A stretch of DNA of 34,311 nucleotides from JAGOUB01 sp964640945 (GCA_964640945.1 CAZXIV010000013.1:1-34311); one strand, 5' to 3'. Shown: positions 21,549 to 28,871, numbered from the stretch's first letter. Notes: generated by a model not told the origin, from the sequence alone. Numbers and translations are program-made.

Positions 21549-22598
21549 TTACTGTAAGAACAGCAGAGGATTGCGCTTTACGCCGTTATCACGGACTTCG
21601 AAGTGCACGTGGATGCCGGTCACGCCGTACACGCGGCCGGTGTTGCCCATGTAGGCGATCACCTGGCCCCGCTGCACCGTGTCGCCCACGCTCACATAGA
21701 CCTCCTTGTTATGGGCGTAGAGCGTAGTTTTGCCGTTGCCGTGGTCGATCTGGACTACGTTGCCGTAGCCGCCGTGCCAGCCGCCGTCGTTCTCGGCTTC
21801 GGTGACGGTGCCGCCTTCGGCGGCAAAAATGGAGCCGCCGCCAGACTGGGCGATATCCAGGGCGTAGTGGCCCTCGTGGAAGTACTGGGTGATGGTGCAG
21901 TTTTCGCACGGCCACTGGAGGAGGCCTTCGGTCGGGCTGTCGGTGAAGGCTTGGGCTGGGGGCTTGCTGGCGGCTACCGTGGGCTTGGGCTTGGCGACTG
22001 AGGGAGTGCCAGCGCGACCGGGTAGGGTGATGGAAGGCGTGCCCGCGAGCCCCGTGTTGCGGCCGAAGATTGGCTCGCCACCGGGGATGATGAGCTGCTG
22101 GCCGGCCGTGATGAAGCCGTTTTGAATGTTGTTCTGCAGGGCGATCGAATCGGCATCGATGCCGTATAGCTCGGCAATGCGCGGTACAGTCTGCCCGCGA
22201 GTCACGGTGTGAATCACGCCGTCGACAGGCAGAAGAAGCAGTTCCATTCCCGGCTGGATGACGTCGTCGGGGCCCAGGTTGTTGGCGAACCGGATTGTCT
22301 CCTGATCGATCTTTGCGCGCTTGGCGATATCGACGATGCTCTCACCCGGCTGCACTGTTACCAGCGTGCCCTGGGAGAGCGTGCGGTGGAGTTCATGTCG
22401 TGTCAGCGGCGAGGTCTTCATGAGGAAGCCGTCCTCCACCATCAAAAGCTGCGAGGCATCGGCCATCTGGGGGGCCGTCTCACCGTTGCCGATGGCTTCG
22501 GAGGGGATGTACGGTGGCAGGAGTGATCCCACGATAAATGTTCCCACGCAGAGCACGCGGATTCTCAATGAAAGCCAGGGGATCGAGGGGGCTGCCAC
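21549..22598 (-). CDS. LysM x2 - M23 metallopeptidase
   Basis: 349 aa exported murein hydrolase or hydrolase activator. An N-terminal hydrophobic helix (about 10-30) serves as signal or anchor. Two LysM modules bind peptidoglycan: VTVQPGESIVDIAKRA... (about 80-124) and HTVTRGQTVPRIAELYG... (about 130-173). A Pro/Ala/Lys linker leads to the M23 domain (about 225-345) with zinc ligands in GHYALDIAQ and HVHFE. It cuts or helps cut the peptide cross-links of the wall. GTG 22598 is selected because TGC-TAGACT lies 9 nt upstream. A second M23 protein is at 32572-33471. Confidence 0.94.
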   Translation of the reverse strand: MAAPSIPWLSLRIRVLCVGTFIVGSLLPPYIPSEAIGNGETAPQMADASQLLMVEDGFLMKTSPLTRHELHRTLSQGTLVTVQPGESIVDIAKRAKIDQETIRFANNLGPDDVIQPGMELLLLPVDGVIHTVTRGQTVPRIAELYGIDADSIALQNNIQNGFITAGQQLIIPGGEPIFGRNTGLAGTPSITLPGRAGTPSVAKPKPTVAASKPPAQAFTDSPTEGLLQWPCENCTITQYFHEGHYALDIAQSGGGSIFAAEGGTVTEAENDGGWHGGYGNVVQIDHGNGKTTLYAHNKEVYVSVGDTVQRGQVIAYMGNTGRVYGVTGIHVHFEVRDNGVKRNPLLFLQ

Positions 22599-22607
22599 GG
22601 AGCCAGC

Positions 22608-22616
22608 AGTCTAGCA
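22608..22616 (-). promoter_or_regulatory. Extended -10 promoter of the LysM-M23 gene
   Basis: TGC-TAGACT on the minus strand, 9 nt before the GTG at 22598. Confidence 0.5.
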
Positions 22617-22686
22617 GAACCCCTTACCGCCAGGCAGTCTGAGGAGGGTCATTTTTGACAAATATTAGATACATGATTTGATATAC

Positions 22687-23559
22687 CTACCGCGTCTTTG
22701 GGAGGGCTTCCAGGAGCGTTTGCATGTCGCCGTAGCGGTCATCCGAATGGAGAAGGACGACCAGCGTCCGGCGGCCACCCTGTTCCACAATCGAGATGAG
22801 ACATTCCTTGGCCAGGTCGGTGGTGCCGGTTTTGCCGGCCACCACCGGTGAGTCCTCCTTGCCCAATAGTTGGTGGGTGTGCGTGAGCGTGAAGATGCTG
22901 CCGGAGCGGGTCGTGATCCTCGTCTGCGTCAGCTCCATGCGCGTGACAATCTCGGGCTGGCGCAGGACGTACATCGTCAACCAGCCCAGGTCCCGCGCCG
23001 TCGACTCGTGCTCCTCTTGGTCTAAGCCGGTGGGGTTGGCGAAGCGCGTGTGCAGCAATCCAAGTTCTTGGGCGCGGGCATTCATAGCCGCGACAAACTC
23101 GCGCACGCTGCCGCTGTGGTACACCGCCAGGCTGATGGCGGCGTCATTGGCCGAAGGGACCAACAGGCCCGTGAGCAGGTAGCCCACTTTGAGCTGCTGG
23201 ACCGGCAAGAGTCGGAGCATGCTGCCCGTCGCCGTCGCCACTTCGGGGGGGATGGTCACCCATTCTTCCATATCGTGGTTTTCGACAATGAGCAGAGCCG
23301 TCATCAATTTAGTGAGGCTGGCCATCGCCCGTACTTCCTCGGTGGCGGAGGCGTAGAGCACTTGGGCGCTGTCCAAATCGAGCGCCACGGCGCCGCTGGC
23401 GGAGAGTGGGCGGCTGAGCGTGATGGTCGCGGGCTCGCGCGAGAGCGGCGACGCCACGGGGGCCGCGATGGTGATGCCGGGGCCGCTCGTCTCCGGCGGA
23501 AGAACACCGTGCAGAGGGACGGCGCCAAAGAGAAGTAGTGAGAGGAGAGGTTCGATCAT
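22687..23559 (-). CDS. D-alanyl-D-alanine carboxypeptidase (PBP5/DacA type)
   Basis: 290 aa. Peptidase S11 domain that trims the terminal D-Ala of peptidoglycan stem peptides. All three active-site motifs are present: Ser81-X-X-Lys84 (ASLTKLM), Ser136-Ala-Asn138 and Lys243-Thr-Gly (AGKTGTTD). A signal-like hydrophobic N-terminus directs it outside. It lacks the C-terminal beta domain and amphipathic anchor of E. coli PBP5 (about 400 aa). ATG 23559 with TATACT 10 nt upstream and no Shine-Dalgarno. It sits between FtsQ and the LysM-M23 gene, a wall and division cluster. Confidence 0.93.
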   Translation of the reverse strand: MIEPLLSLLLFGAVPLHGVLPPETSGPGITIAAPVASPLSREPATITLSRPLSASGAVALDLDSAQVLYASATEEVRAMASLTKLMTALLIVENHDMEEWVTIPPEVATATGSMLRLLPVQQLKVGYLLTGLLVPSANDAAISLAVYHSGSVREFVAAMNARAQELGLLHTRFANPTGLDQEEHESTARDLGWLTMYVLRQPEIVTRMELTQTRITTRSGSIFTLTHTHQLLGKEDSPVVAGKTGTTDLAKECLISIVEQGGRRTLVVLLHSDDRYGDMQTLLEALPKTR

Positions 23560-23569
23560 CAGGGTGGGA

Positions 23570-23575
23570 AGTATA
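23570..23575 (-). promoter_or_regulatory. -10 element of the carboxypeptidase gene
   Basis: TATACT on the minus strand, 10 nt before ATG 23559; located in the short gap after the ftsQ stop codon. Confidence 0.5.
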
Positions 23576-23605
23576 GGGTCCGGGCGCTCTGTCCGGCGAG
23601 CAAAA

Positions 23606-24526
23606 TCAGCGGTAGACGATCCGGTCGCCCAGGCGCAGGTCCACGTATTCTTCCACGCTGTCCTGGGCTACGTGCTGCAAAAAGATGCGGTAGAGCCGGA
23701 GTTGATCCGCCAAGCTGTTTCGGAGATCAAACCACACGGCAAATTCCTTCAGCTGCAGGTGGAACTCGGCGGCGCGCACGTAGATCGTCCGCTTGAGTAC
23801 CGTTTGGCCGAATTGTTCACTCAGGGCGTGCTCGGCTTCAGGTAGGCGCTCCAGAATGCGTGGGTCGAAGGGCTTGGTGCCTACGTTGGGACGCGCGGCC
23901 CAGTCGACGATTGTCAGGTCAGGCAGGCTCTCCGCCCCCGGCACTTGGGCGGGCGAGTACTGCACGTAGGTACCATTACGCGTGAGGTAGTCGCCCAACA
24001 CCGCTCCACTCTCTACCAACGGCGTATCGGCGGGATTGGCGGTCTCAATGCCCATCCGGGCGACGATCGGATCGAGCGTGACTTGGACGCTGAGCTTATT
24101 GGGATAACGCTTGGAGATGGTGACTCCCTGCAGATCCGGCACGGTCGGTCGGAGGAGTTCCTCCACCTCACGCGATGAGACGGAAAGTAAGCGTTCGCCA
24201 AGCAACGGTTTGAGCGAGCGTTGGACCGTAGCAATGTCGATGCGTAGGTCCGAGCGCACAATGCCGATGGAGGTCAGGCGCAGGATGGGCGAAAAGAACA
24301 GCGTCGCGCCGATGAGCGGAACAAGGGCGATAAGGGCGATCAAGAGTGCCCGCATCAGCGGTCGCTTCAACCACAAAATCTGGCGTCGCCAGCGTCCCCA
24401 CAGGCGTCGCCAGCGCTCCACAAGGTAGCGCCGCTGGTGTCGGTGGCGCTTCTGCAGCAAGGCCTTCGTCTGCGGCGAGACGCGGCGATTGAATCGTTTC
24501 GGAAGCGGGCGGGGCGAGAGTAGCAC
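23606..24526 (-). CDS. ftsQ: Cell division protein FtsQ/DivIB
   Basis: 306 aa. Very basic cytoplasmic N-terminus (Arg/His/Lys-rich, residues 1-55), one membrane helix (about 58-78), then a POTRA-like domain (about 85-160: strand ILRLTSIGIV, helices, then VTISKRYPNKLSVQVTL) and the beta domain with FDLRNSLADQLRLY and the closing VDLRLGDRIVYR. It links the early and late divisome. The typical dcw neighbours (murC, ftsA, ftsZ) are absent; instead it precedes the carboxypeptidase gene. GTG 24526 is chosen because TATGAT stands 8 nt upstream. Confidence 0.88.
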   Translation of the reverse strand: MLLSPRPLPKRFNRRVSPQTKALLQKRHRHQRRYLVERWRRLWGRWRRQILWLKRPLMRALLIALIALVPLIGATLFFSPILRLTSIGIVRSDLRIDIATVQRSLKPLLGERLLSVSSREVEELLRPTVPDLQGVTISKRYPNKLSVQVTLDPIVARMGIETANPADTPLVESGAVLGDYLTRNGTYVQYSPAQVPGAESLPDLTIVDWAARPNVGTKPFDPRILERLPEAEHALSEQFGQTVLKRTIYVRAAEFHLQLKEFAVWFDLRNSLADQLRLYRIFLQHVAQDSVEEYVDLRLGDRIVYR

Positions 24527-24534
24527 CGGGTCAG

Positions 24535-24540
24535 ATCATA
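24535..24540 (-). promoter_or_regulatory. -10 element of ftsQ, near-leaderless
   Basis: TATGAT on the minus strand, 8 nt before GTG 24526. It borders a 9-nt tandem repeat (24541-24562) and faces the divergent promoter of the glycosyltransferase gene. Confidence 0.5.
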
Positions 24541-24562
24541 GGGCTTCCCGGGCTTCCCGGGC
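24541..24562. repeat. Short tandem repeat between divergent promoters
   Basis: GGGCTTCCC repeated twice and followed by GGGC, giving CCCGGG at each junction. It separates the ftsQ -10 from the glycosyltransferase promoter. Confidence 0.5.
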
Positions 24563-24588
24563 AGCGTTTCGGCCTGCGTCCGGACAGG

Positions 24589-24594
24589 TATGAT
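24589..24594 (+). promoter_or_regulatory. -10 element of the glycosyltransferase gene
   Basis: TATGAT, 17 nt before ATG 24612; predicted leader about 11 nt. No good -35 and no Shine-Dalgarno. Confidence 0.42.
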
Positions 24595-24611
24595 GGCTCG
24601 GCGATCATCTT

Positions 24612-25727
24612 ATGAATCTTGCTATTACCGCCGATTGGCTGACCATCGCGGGCGGCGCCGAGCACGTCATCGCCGAGCTTCACGCCCTCTGGCCTTCCGC
24701 CCCGATCTTCACGACCGTGGCCGCTCCCGAGCGGCTCGGGGAGCTTGGACGCGCCGACATCCGCACAACTCCCCTGCAGCCCTGGTATCGTCTGCTCAAA
24801 AATCACCAGCTCCTGCTGCCCTGGATGCCCGCCGCCGTGGAAGCTATCGACCTCAGCGGCTACGACGTGGTTTTAAGCTCTTCCCATGCCGTCGGTAAGG
24901 GCATCATCCCGCCCGCCGGCGCCGTCCACGTCTGCTACTGCCACACGCCCATGCGCTACGCCTGGGAGATGGAAGAGCAGTACCTGCGCGAGTTCGGTGT
25001 GCCTAAACTCCTGCGGCCGCTGGTGCGCCGCCAACTGCGGCAACTCCGGGCCTGGGACCTGGCCGCCGCCCGTCGCACCGATCGCTTTATCGCCAACTCA
25101 TCCGAAACCGCCGAGCGCATCGCCCGCATCTACGGCCGTGAGGCCGCCATCGTCCCGCCGCCCGTGGCCGACCGGTACTTCGCTGTCCCGTTGCGCCAGC
25201 CGGGTGCCGAACCCTACTTCATCGCGATGGGGCGCTTGGTTCCGTATAAGCGTTTCGATCTCCTTATTACCGCTGCCAATGAGCTCAAATTCCCGCTCTG
25301 GATCGCCGGCAAAGGCAAAGACGAAGCCCGCCTTAAGGCCATGGCCGGGCCGACCGTGCGTTTCCTTGGCTACGTCTCCGATGACGCCTTACCAGCCTTG
25401 GTGGCCCAGGCGGAGGGCTTCCTCTTTCCACAGCTCGAGGATGCCGGACTCGTCTTGCTCGAGGCCATGGCCTGCGGCACACCTGCCATCGCCTACGCCG
25501 CTGGCGGCTCGGTGGATGCGCTCGTAGCGGGTAAGACTGGCGTCTTCCTGCAGGCTCAGACAGTCGAGGCGTTCGCCGCCGCGCAGGCGGAGTTCCGCGC
25601 TTGTCACTTCGATCGCGCCGCCATCCGCGCCCACGCCGACCGCTTCTCGCGCGCGCGTTTCCGCGAGGCAATCACGCACGAAATCGCCGCCGCGCAACTC
25701 ACCGTCGCCCAGGGGAAAAAACAGTGA
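24612..25727 (+). CDS. GT4-family glycosyltransferase
   Basis: 371 aa, GT-B fold. The N-terminal acceptor domain opens MNLAITADWLTIAGGAEHVI. The C-terminal donor-binding domain has FIAMGRLVPYKRFDLLI, FLGYVSDDALPALVAQAEGFLFPQLEDAGLVLLEAMACGTPAIAYAAGGSVDAL with the family E-X7-E motif (EDAGLVLLE). GT4 enzymes transfer sugars from nucleotide donors, retaining the anomeric configuration, usually for surface polysaccharide or glycolipid. The substrate cannot be read from sequence. It is divergent from ftsQ with facing promoters and stands alone, not in a polysaccharide cluster. Confidence 0.93.
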   Translation: MNLAITADWLTIAGGAEHVIAELHALWPSAPIFTTVAAPERLGELGRADIRTTPLQPWYRLLKNHQLLLPWMPAAVEAIDLSGYDVVLSSSHAVGKGIIPPAGAVHVCYCHTPMRYAWEMEEQYLREFGVPKLLRPLVRRQLRQLRAWDLAAARRTDRFIANSSETAERIARIYGREAAIVPPPVADRYFAVPLRQPGAEPYFIAMGRLVPYKRFDLLITAANELKFPLWIAGKGKDEARLKAMAGPTVRFLGYVSDDALPALVAQAEGFLFPQLEDAGLVLLEAMACGTPAIAYAAGGSVDALVAGKTGVFLQAQTVEAFAAAQAEFRACHFDRAAIRAHADRFSRARFREAITHEIAAAQLTVAQGKKQ

Positions 25728-25950
25728 TTTTCCTTCCTCACCAAGAGCCGGTCGGGTAACGTCACCCATCGGTCTCGTCGACGCGTCAGCGCGGGTACGT
25801 TTCTTCTCTAAAGCTTGTTACGGGAGGCTTAATCCCTTGGCACCGTGGTGTCGAGGCGCGGCCACCCACCTGGATGCTCCAGGGACAAGCGTACCTGCCG
25901 CAACGATCGTACGGGCACCTCACACGGGGCAACCCGTGTTGAGGATGCAC
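25728..25950. other. Intergenic region, no gene; one GNRA hairpin
   Basis: No credible coding frame. A 7-bp hairpin with GCAA tetraloop (ACACGGG / CCCGTGT, 25922-25939) lies just before the terminator of the accessory operon. Confidence 0.4.
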
Positions 25951-25980
25951 AAAAAAGACCACCGGGAAGGTGGTCTTTTG
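25951..25980 (-). terminator. Intrinsic terminator of the accessory operon
   Basis: AAAGACCACC / GGTGGTCTTT with a 5-nt loop, preceded by A-run on the plus strand (T-run on the minus strand), immediately after the stop codon at 25984. Confidence 0.9.
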
Positions 25981-25983
25981 CGG

Positions 25984-26871
25984 TTAATTCGTCGGCTGTT
26001 TGGCCTCGGCCCGGAGGCGGCGCATGCGCTCACGGGCCTTCTGGCGGTGACGTTCGCGGTTCTCCGGGTTGGCGTACCAATTCTGAAAGGTTTTCTTCGG
26101 ATCGCTGCTCGTCCCGGTGCGTGTGCGTTCGGGCGTCGAGGAATATTCCCCCACCGTCATCACGTGCGTTTCAGGATCGACACCGAAGGCTTCCCAGAGC
26201 CGGCTGATGATGCGCCGGAGCGCGGCATCGACCGATTCGCGGTTCTTCAACCAGTTGATTTCGTCGCGGTTGGCGATCTCCAGCGGCGAGTGGCCGTTTA
26301 CCCACAGTTCGAAGACGGCCAGGTCCCGTTCGCCCTGCGTCGAGTCCTTATGGTCGAGGAGGACGCCTTCCGCCAGGCTCATGTAGTGTTCGAACCATTC
26401 GCGGGCTTCCGTGGTATCGGTGGGGTCCTCTTCGCACTCCTGCTTCAGTGCGTAGGCCATCGCCGTCGCCGGGTCATCTGGGCTGGTGGCGTACAGGCTG
26501 AAGGGGCGGCGTCGGCGGACGAACATATTGTCGATGTTGTAGTCCTCGTAGAGCATCGCGCCTACGGCCGCGCCCGCGCGCCACCAGTAGCCCGAGGTGT
26601 TCTCGGGGATGGCGCCGTCGAGACGGAGATCCTGCTCGAAGAGCGCCACGCGCGCCTCGTGCACGACGTTGTCCCAGTCCACCGTCTGGCGCGGCAACGG
26701 CGAGAAGAAATGCTTGATCACCGCGCGAATGAAGGCTTCGGGGTTGGCCACATGGAGGCCATAGCCGAGCTCGTGGCGCACGGCGGCGCGGGTGGTATCA
26801 ATGGTGGCAGGGGTGGGTTGTTCGGGCAGCGGCTTGCCGTCTTCGCCGATCATTGGTTCAGTCTCGCTCAT
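25984..26871 (-). CDS. Sigma-factor-like DNA-binding protein, 295 aa
   Basis: Not assigned to a named family. Residues ~63-120 (WDNVVHEARVALFEQDL, NTSGYWWRAGAAVGAMLYEDYN) resemble a degenerate sigma region 2; residues ~180-226 (ERDLAVFELWVNGHSPLEIANRDE..., ESVDAALRRIISRLWEAFG) resemble a region 4 helix-turn-helix. The tail (268-290, ENRERHRQKARERMRRLRAEA) is strongly basic and helical, like tails seen in phage-borne proteins. A role in transcription or nucleic-acid binding is an inference. ATG 26871 is used: no Shine-Dalgarno, C/T-rich leader; the earlier in-frame ATG at 26940 is less likely. Last gene of the operon, with its own terminator. Confidence 0.6.
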   Translation of the reverse strand: MSETEPMIGEDGKPLPEQPTPATIDTTRAAVRHELGYGLHVANPEAFIRAVIKHFFSPLPRQTVDWDNVVHEARVALFEQDLRLDGAIPENTSGYWWRAGAAVGAMLYEDYNIDNMFVRRRRPFSLYATSPDDPATAMAYALKQECEEDPTDTTEAREWFEHYMSLAEGVLLDHKDSTQGERDLAVFELWVNGHSPLEIANRDEINWLKNRESVDAALRRIISRLWEAFGVDPETHVMTVGEYSSTPERTRTGTSSDPKKTFQNWYANPENRERHRQKARERMRRLRAEAKQPTN

Positions 26872-26952
26872 ACAAATGGGGGAAAAGAAATCATCCCGTT
26901 TCAAGGGATGTGACGGGCGACGCATCGCATCGGCTGTCACATCGCTTGAGAG

Positions 26953-26995
26953 AAAAAAATGAGGGCCGGCCGGTGTGGCCGACCCTCAATTTTTG
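26953..26995. terminator. Bidirectional intrinsic terminator
   Basis: 12-bp arms TGAGGGCCGGCC (26960-26971) and GGCCGACCCTCA (26977-26988), 11 of 12 paired, flanked by seven A on the left and five T on the right. It ends the 27013-27438 gene on the minus strand and separates it from the last gene. Confidence 0.9.
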
Positions 26996-27012
26996 TTACC
27001 TGACCGCGAGGG

Positions 27013-27438
27013 TCAGGCGGGTTTCTTGGGCGCCGCTCCGCGGCGCTGGAAGTTCACTCCGTCCTGGAGTGATACCACCAAACACCGGCGGACGGCGTGG
27101 ACGGTGGTGGCGTCCCGCACGTCGCCGCTCACCACCCCGTAGGGCGTGACGGCCGACTGCAGGTTCTGGCGCACCTCGCGGGTGCGTTCCAGCGTCGGTA
27201 CTCCTCCGAAGAGGAGTACCAGCCACCATGGCCGGCTGAACTTCAGCATCGTCTCGCCATCCTTGGCGCTGAGGGGCTCGGTGTCGACCACCGAACCGTC
27301 GATCTGCACTTCCACCTGCCACCTCCCGAAGATCTTCCTCTTCGCGGCCGCCAGGAGGGCGGCGATCACCAGCGCCAGGGCGGCGCCGATCGCGGATTTA
27401 AGGATTTCGGGGGCGGCGTTGCTGATCATTTCGAACAT
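27013..27438 (-). CDS. Membrane-anchored small protein, 141 aa
   Basis: Orphan. N-terminal helix at about 16-33 (IGAALALVIAALLAAAK) followed by a positively charged flank, so the C-terminal part is probably cytoplasmic. That part has short strands (RWQVEVQIDGSVVDTEP) and a Trp-Trp containing hydrophobic patch (SRPWWLVLLFGG) that may touch the membrane. No known domain; a holin-like role in a phage remnant is possible but unsupported. ATG 27438 has GGAG 7 nt upstream. The mini-tRNA-like element lies 80 nt upstream of the start in the same transcript. Confidence 0.6.
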   Translation of the reverse strand: MFEMISNAAPEILKSAIGAALALVIAALLAAAKRKIFGRWQVEVQIDGSVVDTEPLSAKDGETMLKFSRPWWLVLLFGGVPTLERTREVRQNLQSAVTPYGVVSGDVRDATTVHAVRRCLVVSLQDGVNFQRRGAAPKKPA

Positions 27439-27518
27439 AGACGTTCTCCGTTTTTTTGGCTGAGCTCTCCCTGCTCGGCCGTTGTGACATGTGTGTATGC
27501 CGGGGAGACGGCGTCGAA

Positions 27519-27572
27519 TGGAGAGTGCCGGAGTCGAACCGGCTCTCAGGTTGCCCTGGGGCCACGCTCTCC
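27519..27572 (-). ncRNA. Mini-tRNA-like structure (acceptor + T-arm, no anticodon)
   Basis: Minus strand, 53 nt plus a possible discriminator A. The 5' GGAGAG pairs with 3' CTCTCC as acceptor stem (seventh position mismatched). The T-arm is canonical: GCCGG-TTCGACT-CCGGC. In place of the D- and anticodon arms there are only 22 nt, with a perfect 4-bp hairpin CAGG-GCAA-CCTG capped by a GNRA loop. No encoded CCA. Too short for a normal tRNA and lacking an anticodon, so either a tRNA remnant or a tRNA-like regulatory element between the 61-aa and 141-aa genes. Confidence 0.5.
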
Positions 27573-27607
27573 ACGCCGCTAGTTTTGCGTCCGGCGGCCG
27601 GACGTCC

Positions 27608-27793
27608 TCACTTGGGTGGGGGCTGGATGATCCAGCCGTCCAAGAGGAGGTTTTTCAATAGGCCCTCCATGGCCCCGTTCGCGACGCCCGGTATCCACCA
27701 GGCGGGGCCACCCTTCTTGGTTGCCACTTCTGTCCGCTCGCACATCATGCGGAGCAGGGCGGCGGCTTGGACGGCCGCCTGTTCGGTGGTCAT
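27608..27793 (-). CDS. Hypothetical protein, 61 aa
   Basis: Small orphan protein of the accessory operon. ATG 27793 is supported by AGGAG 6 nt upstream. Helical N-terminal half (TTEQAAVQAAALLRMMCER) and a Trp/Gly-rich centre (GGPAWWIPGVANGAMEG). No membrane segment. Lies 48 nt after the 115-aa gene and before the mini-tRNA-like element. Function unknown. Confidence 0.55.
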   Translation of the reverse strand: MTTEQAAVQAAALLRMMCERTEVATKKGGPAWWIPGVANGAMEGLLKNLLLDGWIIQPPPK

Positions 27794-27841
27794 TTGGACT
27801 CCTGATTGCCACGATGACGGCTCGTGGCCGGCCGCCGCGCA

Positions 27842-28189
27842 TTACTCAAAGGCGCGGAACTTCATGAAGGTGAAGACCATTTCCCAGTTGCCTGGGGTGG
27901 TCTCCTTCTTCACGCGGTCGGTGGTCGCGGCGACCACCGTCATACCGCGTTCCCGCAGGCGGCGCACGATGGCGTAGGTGAGCGTGAACTCACCCGAGGC
28001 CATCACCACCGCACCATCCGGGATCTTGGCCGCGAGGCCGGTCGCCAGCGTGGCGATCTCAGCCTCATCGGCCGTTGGCGGAACGTTGGGGAACGGGAGG
28101 TCGGAGACCTCGCCGCCCAACGCCACCGCGGCGGCCAGCTGCTCGGGGCTCCACTTAGCGGACGGGTGATTCGAGACGTTGATGAACAT
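27842..28189 (-). CDS. Small Rossmann-like protein resembling Csx-type CRISPR-associated families
   Basis: 115 aa, alpha/beta. It opens with a strand and NHPSAKWSPEQ (FINVSNHPS), then LPFPNVPPTADEAEI, AVVMASGEFTLTYAIVRRL and ending VVAATTDRV...FKFRAF-type strands. I recall similar small proteins (NHPS..W..EQ, GE(F/M)T.T.) annotated as CRISPR-associated or CARF-like, but cannot verify it. There is no CRISPR array or cas gene in the window, so a stand-alone nucleotide- or ligand-sensing role is only a guess. ATG 28189 has AGGGA 8 nt upstream; longer in-frame starts run into the neighbouring gene. Confidence 0.62.
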   Translation of the reverse strand: MFINVSNHPSAKWSPEQLAAAVALGGEVSDLPFPNVPPTADEAEIATLATGLAAKIPDGAVVMASGEFTLTYAIVRRLRERGMTVVAATTDRVKKETTPGNWEMVFTFMKFRAFE

Positions 28190-28290
28190 GGCGCTTTCCC
28201 TTTGAAAAAAATTGGCATTTGTTGAAACAAGTGACGCTCGTGCGCGCCGACCTCGCAACCGCGAGGCTTTGTCGTTGTAAGTGGCGGAAG

Positions 28291-28653
28291 TCACCGATCC
28301 TCGGTGTCTTCGCCATGCTTGCGGAGGAGTCGCAACGCTTCCTCCGGCTCCCCTTCGGGATCGTCGAAACAATGCTCAAGGTTGAGCATTCTCGCGATCT
28401 CGAGGGTGAGGGGGCCATAGCAGGCCGCCTCAATTGCCTCGACCGCTTGGTCGAACGTTATCGACCCGAGCGTTCCCACTCGGGTTCCCACGCGGGCGGC
28501 CCAGTGTTCGCGCATACTGGGGCCGCCGTAGCCTCCGCTCCATCCGGTCATGAGGTACGCGACCGTATTGGCGAAGGCGGCGTGGTGTTGCGAGGGAGCG
28601 TCAGGATGGCGCTCCTGCCCGAGCCGGTAGGCCCTGGCCAGGATGTCATCCAT
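28291..28653 (-). CDS. Hypothetical protein, 120 aa
   Basis: First gene of the accessory operon. ATG 28653 has the strongest Shine-Dalgarno in the region, AAGGAGG with 6 nt spacing. Soluble, acidic C-terminus (DDPEGEPEEALRLLRKHGEDTEDR), Gly-rich centre (TGWSGGYGGPSMREHW). No recognised domain. A ~210-nt structured leader precedes it. Longer in-frame starts up to 28923 would lie within that leader and are rejected. Confidence 0.6.
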   Translation of the reverse strand: MDDILARAYRLGQERHPDAPSQHHAAFANTVAYLMTGWSGGYGGPSMREHWAARVGTRVGTLGSITFDQAVEAIEAACYGPLTLEIARMLNLEHCFDDPEGEPEEALRLLRKHGEDTEDR

Positions 28654-28682
28654 GTTTTCCTCCTTTCTTTCGGGGAAATAAA

Positions 28683-28807
28683 GGTGCGTTATCTTCAGTT
28701 TCGTTGGCCTCGCACCGATCGAAACTGCCGGTCCTGCCATCGATGTCCCGACGATGGCGGGAACGGCAGCTCCGTCGGCGGAGCACCGGTCTCTCGCGGT
28801 GAGAGAC
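28683..28807 (-). promoter_or_regulatory. Structured 5' leader of the accessory operon
   Basis: Minus-strand leader with four consecutive perfect stems: GTCTCTC/GAGAGAC (28789-28807), GCTCCG/CGGAGC (28769-28784, loop TCGG on the plus strand), GCCATCG/CGATGGC (28736-28758), and GGTGCG/CGCACC enclosing 22 nt (28683-28716). The last stem ends about 22 nt before the Shine-Dalgarno. Candidate riboregulator or embedded small RNA; no known riboswitch core recognised. Confidence 0.5.
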
Positions 28808-28871
28808 GGTTTGAAATTCTTGGTAAGCGGCGGTGTGAATGGTCGCCAGTGCGATCGATCGGACTGTTGCA

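Noticed and set aside
25837..26913. Long plus-strand open frame of about 358 aa
   Set aside because: It is the antisense of the sigma-like gene and of the terminator, has no start signal and an unlikely composition.
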